Under the pieces are notes generated by a model, which saw only the letters and a program-made list of their open reading frames with translations, was not told where the DNA came from and ran no database searches. A stretch of DNA of 64,000 bases from Cercospora beticola. Its lineage: Eukaryota; Ascomycota; Dothideomycetes; Mycosphaerellales; Mycosphaerellaceae. Position 1 is the stretch's first letter. Each line of letters begins with the position of its first letter. Shown one piece after another: positions 59,401 through 64,000 of this stretch. The stretch lies in the NCBI RefSeq assembly GCF_033473495.1, contig NC_088939.1:3286001-3350000 (forward strand), written 5' to 3'. The position numbers were made by a program, and so were the translations under genes.

Positions 59401-59971
59401 AGGCTCACTCTCGGACTCTTTCCTTCGTTCGGTCCAGTGGGTTCTGACGGGGCGCAAGACGAGATTCCAGTACCACATCGACCACATGATTGTCATCAGC
59501 CCATTCGAGGCTGCAGAATTGATGAATGAAGTCCTCCTCTCGCCGTTCGTCGCCCTGCACTTGTACCGTCCGAGAACCAACATGGCTTACGCGCCGCTTG
59601 ATGGTCTAGATCTGTACACCATCTCCCAAGCTCAGCTAAACCTGACGATCCACGAAGACTACATCGTTCAACTCAACCTCTTCGCGGGTCAGCTCTATTT
59701 CAGCTCGTACGAGCAATACCTTGCCACAGGCCGCTTCCTTGGCTTAGCGACAGGCGGCATTCAGAAGGGATGGAAAGTCTCAGCCGATGGCTTCGTGGAG
59801 GAGAACGAAGACGGTAAAGTGGGTCGACCGGACAGCTCCATCAAGGTCAATCCCGTGCAGTTCTTTAAGCTCGTTATGTCGAAGTTGCGTCGAAACGGCG
59901 AGGATATCAGCCGGACGCATGTTGGGCAAATGCTGGCGAACAAGACTTTGCAGCCAGCTGATTTTGAGTAA
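50474..59971 (+). CDS. Giant DUF3638/DUF3645-type protein with helicase-like motifs
   Basis: One uninterrupted frame of 3,165 residues from the ATG at 50474 (gtcatcATGGCG). The frame is open a further 246 bases upstream, but that part reads as leader. The sequence matches the large fungal proteins carrying DUF3638 and DUF3645, some of which are catalogued as putative deubiquitinases; no activity is proven here. The core has a P-loop-like MGDGKSSVI (residues 2115-2123), an acidic IIDESDE (D2244), a DEAH box in YLDEAHTRGIDLK (D2694), and QACMRMRKLGKGQ (Q2726), which resembles helicase motif VI. Together these suggest a P-loop NTPase of superfamily-2 type (inference). The N-terminal 2,000 residues hold no domain I can name. 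A 9.5-kb intronless gene is unusual in this intron-bearing neighbourhood. Confidence 0.9.
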   Translation: MALLVSDPDLFDRVVHHVFLPPQRPQAEDKADIDCELLSLTSKALNAFLTGLAVADPARPAIEKTVVAISNATRCHSVIDGTLSETELLNCLEFLGPGQSLPLRIQAQNAGLFITHSGEDVLFEAFELAPQNQDVLAANCIVRQFPARAVLIPRATFESPQFRAGLAQALFTMSSQAAPHQQPQVRKASESIDEDRDTTHPGIVCELLVAGLLGSYGEPAGARSTTICKRTRDDVLWNDAERPWRRSPMWLLIRVVCQLICTRSITTGRNVLYKAFMTYLVAQLLGDSVRMNISTDLQYAMSCKVARRLQKLGPSVPPYVQNHLHRMQGVCNETISRRWAHVRANEPNSCHSLPTLARLNFEEDSATSLSALDEYLSSLRCRAVASTSSTFEPQSEFAEHPSMSIPILKLNGADAYKVANLKEFEEWSKRSLRDWARFTTAAEADRVCPQLADALRHYHELAKSIYDLRAKSEEQPFGQHRNPEGLSGALLTTLEVWIALDECALSACPLLASFDPCIPTDCLQHLLLPSREQLTRLVRVEQYLTDRRNNAVTSIFMQPNDKQCFAVRYFDQDNKKSSALKDLLQEYEHLGEQGRQEKLRELQQQVLKYEQKKKAASELEHTFYQKQNKSAHWPYKTYTTLEHDSKCQKCILDASADRMSMEVFEDPLPFNEQEAKSVVFELCIPLWFAEWRDSTIFVLSDVLGLENTGSVQPKNQYALKDDPHLSQEYSAQPDQRVVLWTKNKMHAATHRRWIRVSAADESNVCRRNATQYRYLDTATDFFIETMTPTEVAARQCTFSFTGRSKAVSDFLYRPARSSATCKPNDAIAAQSKCPDHMSLDEFKELCNIPIDLRLHWYNMLLQLAMPNVDFKKEETVLVFLQCIHQAGPRNGQDDIVSAYSAHAVLRHGKFSTVLLEALSEALLRVKENWESMNALVILSSIACRLNALGGSGGMPEQCLLLLKQIRSAAYNWLLTLRSKAQQTDDQTEYLHFLSKAVEVALVCSATFNVGRDGLEKILADPEDSAMLIDCAITVCERPKRDKSSLYTLLDAQLKQILFFSRPILQANHKGLDMAIKRAWSGYEASASGWSSLGGNIGYWLTTHSSSSDDVEGSEVHYNLLSGELRVAGLGVKAPPLAYTKHETFQALFRSNVEVLASGQPGMSFSAKGHFGEGFSVHLGLTARDSALPRDLLVLARNGGDTFQLVPRRIFQGQFPDHFVHEMVHWYHVESDTVQFRPAHAPWSTSGSDIWTLARKQQTQKWVLQHGTETGRRRLLSVTSTSATAISIILAPLVEASKMIVVFMPGAQLLDVQLPTVQLGFTLRLREKLLKSKEFRGMAVDENQSSGVLIGLKNKLVLHATTGTRNRRLLVPEGKVRYDRVHDHMSVTIDRHTVAKVHDLEIDERLGRLVDHGSLQSKLYLAYLHALTSFALPDPLTKKTGTEQALSILRSAAVFSFEQLTKDNVYLLTKIARLTPARCYYPADAKFMQNVQWSSKLSFMSQHGEFYKAVEALFAQAQRSRIFFPNSDVQIPSLDHVTPELLDRELAQNAMFRVEGFGAEHHTRSNDAQNAKARDQGDDMQRCSKPWRMASLLNSRRDELQWQPPARGVLWSHLEGLDHVFGANKPLEKGLFRYDGILVQTPEQKSIAPYLLGLYRTLTQESANVDLHALRMWLATLAFSKDANLRLIQVVASFYTADSMRGLVPPDAESFCPANGTEADLETIQKRVAIEKVTYDESPEAAAPLKKTKIRLGADKLETETMAELRRREDYERRSEAAVKALSNELMRQWKHAPGQPPVSSPATGEARCKAYIDVPAAMQGVAGMFEAWANNRALKLFCEQLEDALGDLPITRLVVPDWSREKALPPAEIRSHVTVQDIFTGIIPDIGRDIVLPSVSLQDGPSMSNSSLDDSAALGRFIDSLATREAGAYEKQYVEDLRQSLAALHERNERESTNFSLPGRTVLNDHLRKCNTHLAAIYEALKRTAKVQLERLSGDCVGLQWPRISPSLFLEQLSRDHWHMLERMPGWREAIIQYGLAITAVQRAERMLDALVTENEDDLRRELTNVGHTNWDPRSFPETLLLEIEGSILIREVQESIASEVRKTSGGNQVLQLVMGDGKSSVISPMVAAALANGEQLVRVIVGKAQSKQMAQVLISKLGGIIGRRIYYLPYSRALKLRKAGAQAVFELCQECMREGGVLLVQPEHLLSFKLTSTENYIAGNEDAGETFLRTQEFFDQKSRDIIDESDENLSVKFELVYTMGLPGPIEGSSDRWSIIHQILGLVQKHAVTIGDTRSGAIECVRGVAGSFPRTRLLDEAAGEQLVQCLADDICENGLHELSAAADTYTRAAIRSFIGSEDPSPSAVEAVHRSSFWSKEYKTALLLVRGLLAGGILDFVLRTKRWRVHYGLASRVPRMRLAVPYRAKDNPTPRSEFSHPDVQLLLTSLSYYYGGMEDEDLFALLSQLMTSDQAEQDFHLWVRKTDMPSEFRNINSINLRDETTCKVKIFPFLRQAKAAVDWFLSHSVFPKDVKEYPFKLSSSGCDLGRKKLLPTRGFSGTQDAKIVLPLDVEQLDLPAQRHTDALVLGYLLQPANSVTSMAPARDASSTDAEQLLDMVMQLSPPIDVLLDPGAQILELDNLGVAKTWLARSDATKKEAAIYCNDNDELCVVDRSGRFELLQTSSYAARMDRCIVYLDEAHTRGIDLKLPPKYRAACTLGSGLVKDRLLQACMRMRKLGKGQTVVFVVSQEIERQIRSISRLSIEDRITVPDVLRWSIAQTYGEMRHNMSLWAAQNDRFNRQEELWEKTKENGKRSLTKTTAQKFLEPEGRNIESRYEPKMTSDTPLSRLAKDAKLKSAEGISRSQAIIDRCQLFGLLEWTGRKLTEEQEREVSKEADVDAERVIEKPAPAKAATHILWKGWRKFMDTGILGTISADAPMPVFQSLLNTTASKEYDVSHLRPQLLLASQDFAKTVIAPGKGSLSDSFLRSVQWVLTGRKTRFQYHIDHMIVISPFEAAELMNEVLLSPFVALHLYRPRTNMAYAPLDGLDLYTISQAQLNLTIHEDYIVQLNLFAGQLYFSSYEQYLATGRFLGLATGGIQKGWKVSADGFVEENEDGKVGRPDSSIKVNPVQFFKLVMSKLRRNGEDISRTHVGQMLANKTLQPADFE

Positions 59972-60180
59972 GGGCCGTAATTGGCAGACAGGTGTTTGTT
60001 ACTGGAGGAATTGCAATGACACGGCAGGATAGCTCGTGTAGCGTGCTTGAATTTGTGCAACGGAGGGACTTGTCATCGCAGGAAGCAGAATAGCTCGTAA
60101 TAGATTGTGAGAAGCCAAAGTCTTGTTGGTTGACCTTGTATTGTACTTCGTTTCTCTTGCTCTTGCGGATTCGGAATTTC

Positions 60181-61305
60181 TTATTTACTGACAACACTGC
60201 CTTCCAGACACAACTTGTCTCCTCTCGTGACTTTAAGCCCGACTCTCGGCTGCTCACTTCCGTCACGCTGTGTCTGCCATTGTATGTCTGCTGTGGCGGG
60301 CAAGATAAACGGTCTTGTAAAATCGAGCTCGATGCTGAAAGGCCTGTCTGACTGCCAGCAGATACGATATGCTTCGCTGGACGAGGAGTTCGCGTCTGCC
60401 CAAAGATTTTGAACTGCAAGTGCTCCAACATGATTGCCATGTGCAATGACATTTTGGAAGCCAAAGAGTTTCGCACCAATTCTCGAAACATGGATCGGAT
60501 TATAGTCTTTTGAGGTAGCTGCCCATCGTATAGGATCCTCTGAAGACAATGACATCTTGCTGTTGATCGCATCATTTTGATCCGTAACTGCTTCCGGTTT
60601 CGGTTGCTCTTGCCCACCCCACTTCGGCAGAACATTCTTAGGCAAGAACTGCAAGAAATAGCATTCCTGCCTCAGGATAACTTCAGTCGACGTGAAGACT
60701 TCAATGGCCACGCAGAACTCCACGCCGCGCTTCCTTCTCCGTCCAGACCTTGCCTCTCCGCCGAATCTGGCACCATAGCTAAGCTCTCCGGCCGCTGCGG
60801 CAGCTTTCAGTGCTGTGGCATTCCTGCAAAGAGCCGGGTTGAGGAAGTGGAAGACGTTGCGGGTGTTGACGGCACCTAGAGGCCTTATAGGGCAACTTCG
60901 ATTGGCGAGAATCGTGATGATGAGAGGTACTGTTTGAGCTGGTAGGAAGAATGGATTGATCGTGCCTCCGTGTGCTTCCGAAGTTGGCTCTTGGGGCTGG
61001 GGATTAACGGCCCTGATGAAGCTTGCAATGTTCTCTTCGCTGATGCGTAGTAGGCCTTCTGTTCTCACTGCTGGGAGCTGGAAAGTCTGGTCTTCGTTTG
61101 AGCCTGCTATGAGTGCCGGACTGTATCCTGGTAGGTGCTTGAGAATAGCTTGAAGGACTAGTGACCAAATGTCCACGGATGTGATCTGGTTGGGAGATCG
61201 GAGTGTCAAGATTTGGCAGTCAGCCTTTGGTTTCGGTTTCGTTAGTATAAGGTATGCGGCCAGGCTAAGAATTAGAGTGAGAAGGGAATATAGCAAAGTG
61301 GTCAT
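60181..61305 (-). CDS. MaoC-like hot-dog-fold dehydratase with an N-terminal membrane anchor
   Basis: 374 residues from the ATG at 61305 (MTTLLYSLLTLILSLAAYLI); an ATG eight codons upstream is possible. The first 25 residues form a membrane anchor or signal anchor. The C-terminal half carries the hydratase-2 motif SKDYNPIHVSRIGAKLFGF, with the catalytic Asp and His, followed by NVIAHGNHVGALAVQ and strands rich in RPFSIELDFTRPF, as in MaoC / (R)-hydratase domains. The N-terminal half may be a degenerate first hot-dog domain. It is probably a membrane-bound acyl-thioester hydratase; the substrate is unknown. It converges on the giant gene with about 210 bp between stops. Confidence 0.82.
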   Translation of the reverse strand: MTTLLYSLLTLILSLAAYLILTKPKPKADCQILTLRSPNQITSVDIWSLVLQAILKHLPGYSPALIAGSNEDQTFQLPAVRTEGLLRISEENIASFIRAVNPQPQEPTSEAHGGTINPFFLPAQTVPLIITILANRSCPIRPLGAVNTRNVFHFLNPALCRNATALKAAAAAGELSYGARFGGEARSGRRRKRGVEFCVAIEVFTSTEVILRQECYFLQFLPKNVLPKWGGQEQPKPEAVTDQNDAINSKMSLSSEDPIRWAATSKDYNPIHVSRIGAKLFGFQNVIAHGNHVGALAVQNLWADANSSSSEAYRICWQSDRPFSIELDFTRPFILPATADIQWQTQRDGSEQPRVGLKVTRGDKLCLEGSVVSK

Positions 61306-61329
61306 TTTTGTAGCCCGCTGAAATATCAA

Positions 61330-61864
61330 AAGTGGTGCAGATAGATCGTTACAACAAATGTGATTGAATCTGTGGAAGCATATGTCAATCTACAATGGAT
61401 CTTGCTAGATGTAGCCATTGGGAAAGGGCATCGTATAGCGTATACGAGGTGACGATTACGTCACAGCCAAAAGCCCGCGCGGTTGTTTGATCAGAGGAGC
61501 CGCTGAGAGTGAAAGATATCGAACACAGAGCAAAGAGGGTGTCAGATGAGTTGGCTGGTCCGTGATGTCGACTACCAATCACTCCGGCTGTGGAAAACAT
61601 GCTATGCAACGGAAGGTTGGGATACAACAACGTAAATGGGCTCGCACGGCCAGAGAGACCGACTTGCACTGCGGTACATGTACTGTCATGCAAATTCAAA
61701 TAGGATCCTCACTGAACCGGGATAGGGTCAGTCCTTGCAATGCGAATGTTTTTGAGGGACCCCATATGATCAGCTCCACGGATTTTGGGAGTGTGGGTAT
61801 ATGATTATGTTCTATTGCATCTTATCATAGCTTGTGTGGTGATATCTGATATAATGGTCATCTC
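61330..61864. other. Intergenic region
   Basis: About 0.53 kb between the MaoC-like gene and the hydrophobin, both on the minus strand. I see no gene. It should include the MaoC promoter and the hydrophobin 3' UTR. Confidence 0.5.
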
Positions 61865-62329
61865 CTAGTTGCCCTGAGGCGACTGGCAGATCAGACCCTG
61901 GCCGAGCTGTCACAGTGTTAGCACGACATCTATTGAGTCGTCGTCGCTGCTCTTACGATAGGAATCAGACAGCAATTGTCTGAAAGGCCTTGGTCGGCGC
62001 ATTGGGCTTGGAAGTTAGCCCTCGAGGTGATGACATCCGGCACTACAGCTATGTTAGATTGTTCCTGTGTGCACCATGGTGGCTTCAAAGTACCTTGGGA
62101 GCACTCAAGGCTGGCAAGGCCCAAGACGTTGGTTGCGCAGCATTGAGCAGTGTAGCCACCAGTGCAGACATCGACGGAGCCAGCTACTGGAGGAGTGAGG
62201 GGTTGGTCACCTAGACCTTGTCAGCGGTTGTGCCATACGACCAAAGCGCTTGGAACTCAATGTACCGTCGGTGTTGCCTTGTGGGAGGGCAGCTGCCAGA
62301 GCAGCGAAGGCAAGGATTTGGTACTGCAT
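61865..62329 (-). CDS. Class II hydrophobin, four exons
   Basis: Exons 62266-62329, 62094-62210, 61957-62042 and 61865-61906 give 102 residues. Introns are 55 bp (GTACAT, CGCTGAC, TCTAG), 51 bp (GTACTT, ATCTAAC, TGTAG) and 50 bp (GTAAGA, TGCTAAC, GACAG). The start MQYQILAFAALAAALPQ is a signal peptide. The eight cysteines are present: DVC, QCC in YTAQCCATNVLGLASLEC, AQC, NCC in SDNCCLIPILGQGLIC. Spacings after the first pair are CC-X11-C-X16-C-X8-CC-X10-C, exactly class II; the first gap is X7 rather than the common X9. These secreted amphipathic proteins coat hyphae and spores. The second acceptor was chosen because it gives X16; an acceptor 6 bp earlier would give X18. Confidence 0.93.
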
Positions 62330-63580
62330 GATTGAGTGAGGAGAGGCTGGGATTGTTGTAAGTTGGAGCAGTACTGTGAGGATGAGAAGTGAAAACTTAT
62401 GGGCAAGACTGCATACTTCTTATACCTCGCCGCAGCGTTGTAAGCCTTGCCAGTTTTCAAAGCAGCTCTTGGGTGACGAGAAATGTGGTTCTAGGTAGTC
62501 CAACATCGCCTCTGTGCATGACGATGATGATGGCCATAGGCGGTACGAGTTGATGGCCACTGACGCCGTCGCTTGGAGCGCTGTCAGTGCATAAGCCATA
62601 TTGCCGAGAAGCGTGACGAGGTCAAGAACGACCGTCAACATGTTCGTGCATGATACTTGCAAGGAGCTGCGTAGGCACACAGGCACTTGCGGAGAATGAC
62701 CCTTTGAACCCGGTACAACAATGATGCGTTCTTTCCAGGATCCGAAGACGTAGAATTTTCAACAGCAAGGCGTGTGGATCCGCTAGATCGTTTGGCTGCC
62801 AACCGTGCACTCCAATTCCAGTCGTTTGTTCGCCATTCCGTTGTGAAGCAATATGTCCAACTGCCGAGAAGCGGGTGAGATGCAAGCGATTGATCGGCGC
62901 GTAGTCTTTCCTGCCGTGTTCATAGCGAGCACTTGTCAATTGCAAATATGAGGGACTGATGCGTGTGTCGTTCGTGACGCTGCGGAAACAGCAGGTGCCA
63001 CGTCAACACCGTCTGCACTGTTGACGTTGCGTGGCCTGATATGGGCGTAGCTCGCGCAAGGGAAGCGGCTGCCAGTCAAAGAGCACAGTCGGTGCTTCCG
63101 TAGTGAAGACAGACGTCGCATTTCCCGATTGGGGTTGCCTTCCATCGCTTGTGCTGTTGCTTGTGAGGTGAGGCGGCCTTGCCTGGGCTTCCGCATGCAC
63201 ACTCTTCTAGCTGTGTATTCAGTGGTCAATGAAGACATCTGACAAGGGCGGCCGGAATACCACGCTGTTGATCGGAGCGTCGAGCTTGCCAAACCACCGG
63301 TCAGTCGCCGACCAGGATCTAATGCACTGCAGTATCGCCTGTTCTTCGTCAAGTGGCATGAGCCTACCGCGTTGAGAGACTCATGGAAGAACTCGCTTGC
63401 TGCTTCGTTGCTCAACGAGTGCTTGATGCTTCATGCTCTTGGAGATGACATTCTAAAGGCCAGTGCCACGTATCGTCTTGGCAGAGCCATACTTCTTCCA
63501 AGTACATAGAGGGCCTCTCAGACATCAATTAATGCATCATGCATTGAGAAAGTTACAAGATCCATTGGTCCCAGCCGATG
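62330..63580. other. Intergenic region with no recognised gene
   Basis: About 1.25 kb between the hydrophobin and the PRISE-like gene. Short frames on both strands show no domain I recognise. It should hold the hydrophobin promoter. Confidence 0.5.
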
Positions 63581-64000
63581 CTACAAACCGGGCGCTGGAG
63601 GCAGCTCTTCTACATACTCAGCAACGGCAAGCGGCGGGCTCATCTTCAACCTCACAAACTCTTGCAGCGTGTGGAACATGCTCTCATAAGAATCGACTGT
63701 ACCCAGGAACCCCATTTTCCTGGCCCTGCGCATGCTGAGTGACAGCGGCCAGCCCCCAATGACAGCGCTGTCCGTGATGCCGAAAATCTGCTCACGATCT
63801 TGAAATGGGTCGAGGACCAGGTTGTGTTGCTGTTTTAGCTGTTCCCAAGCCGACTCCACTTCTGGTTGCTTTGACCACTCGAGCAGACTAAAAGTGCAAC
63901 GAGTCACCCCTTGGGGGCCGAAGCTGGTAAAGTCAGCAGGTCGGACTACGATTCGCCTCAGAACAAGTCTCCATGGAGAATGCGTACCCGCGCGGTGTCT
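63581..64000 (-). CDS. C-terminal part of a PRISE-like short-chain reductase (5' partial)
   Basis: The frame is open from the right edge of the window to the stop at 63581, about 139 codons. The C-terminal motif GGWPLSLSMRRARKMGF with LGTVDSYESMFHTLQEF matches the end of progesterone-5-beta-reductase / iridoid-synthase-like (PRISE) SDR proteins, in which a SMxKARKxGF segment precedes VDTxESF. The upstream VTRCTFSLLEWSKQPEVESAW and DPFQDREQIFGI fit the same fold. The N-terminal Rossmann GxxGxxG lies outside the window. An intron in the last 60 bases at the edge cannot be excluded. Fungal members are mostly uncharacterised enone or aldehyde reductases. Confidence 0.7.
   Translation of the reverse strand, partial: RHRAGTHSPWRLVLRRIVVRPADFTSFGPQGVTRCTFSLLEWSKQPEVESAWEQLKQQHNLVLDPFQDREQIFGITDSAVIGGWPLSLSMRRARKMGFLGTVDSYESMFHTLQEFVRLKMSPPLAVAEYVEELPPAPGL

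Overview
The window is nuclear DNA of a filamentous ascomycete (Pezizomycotina, most likely a Dothideomycete). The evidence is short GT-AG introns of about 45-75 bp with CTRAY-like branch sites, fungal-specific families (an Sfp1-type C2H2 regulator, an Slt2-type MAP kinase, a class II hydrophobin, Fungal_trans_2 proteins), and one large block carrying the signature of repeat-induced point mutation (RIP). Species cannot be read from the sequence.

Layout. 1-10,908 is a normal gene-dense arm: the C-terminus of a fungal transcription-factor-like protein; a carboxylesterase broken by a 14-bp tandem duplication; a 117-bp perfect tandem duplication; a secreted M28 peptidase; a SnoaL/NTF2-like protein; an unrecognised acidic protein; a WDR89-like WD40 protein; and an unrecognised conserved protein. 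12,126-28,960 is a 17-kb AT-rich, CpA/TpG-depleted nest of transposable elements: an outer Ty1/copia relic, a Tad-like LINE inserted into it, a 5'-truncated LINE copy inserted into that LINE, a complete inner copia with 230-bp LTRs and a 5-bp target duplication, and three copies of a 158-bp TIR element. The whole nest sits at the 3' end of an amidase gene and is flanked by a 139-bp direct repeat of host sequence. The copy next to the amidase carries seven differences, all RIP-type.

29,017-34,244 holds the four-exon amidase and the Sfp1-like zinc-finger regulator. It is followed by about 6.7 kb in which I recognise no gene. 41,080-48,125 holds the Slt2/Mpk1 cell-wall-integrity kinase (with an in-frame, coding-like extension beyond its stop), a divergent HFD1-like aldehyde dehydrogenase, a GNAT acetyltransferase and a regulator-like protein with no visible zinc cluster. 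50,474-59,971 is one intronless 9.5-kb reading frame for a giant DUF3638/DUF3645-type protein with P-loop and DEAH-like motifs. The right end holds a MaoC-fold protein, a class II hydrophobin in four small exons, and the C-terminus of a PRISE-like reductase running off the window.

The genes do not form one obvious pathway. Loose themes are the cell surface (Slt2 kinase, hydrophobin, secreted peptidase and esterase), growth control (Sfp1) and lipid or aldehyde metabolism (HFD1-like ALDH, MaoC protein, amidase). I see no secondary-metabolite backbone gene. All intron boundaries were deduced by eye from splice motifs and reading-frame continuity; no homology search was run.
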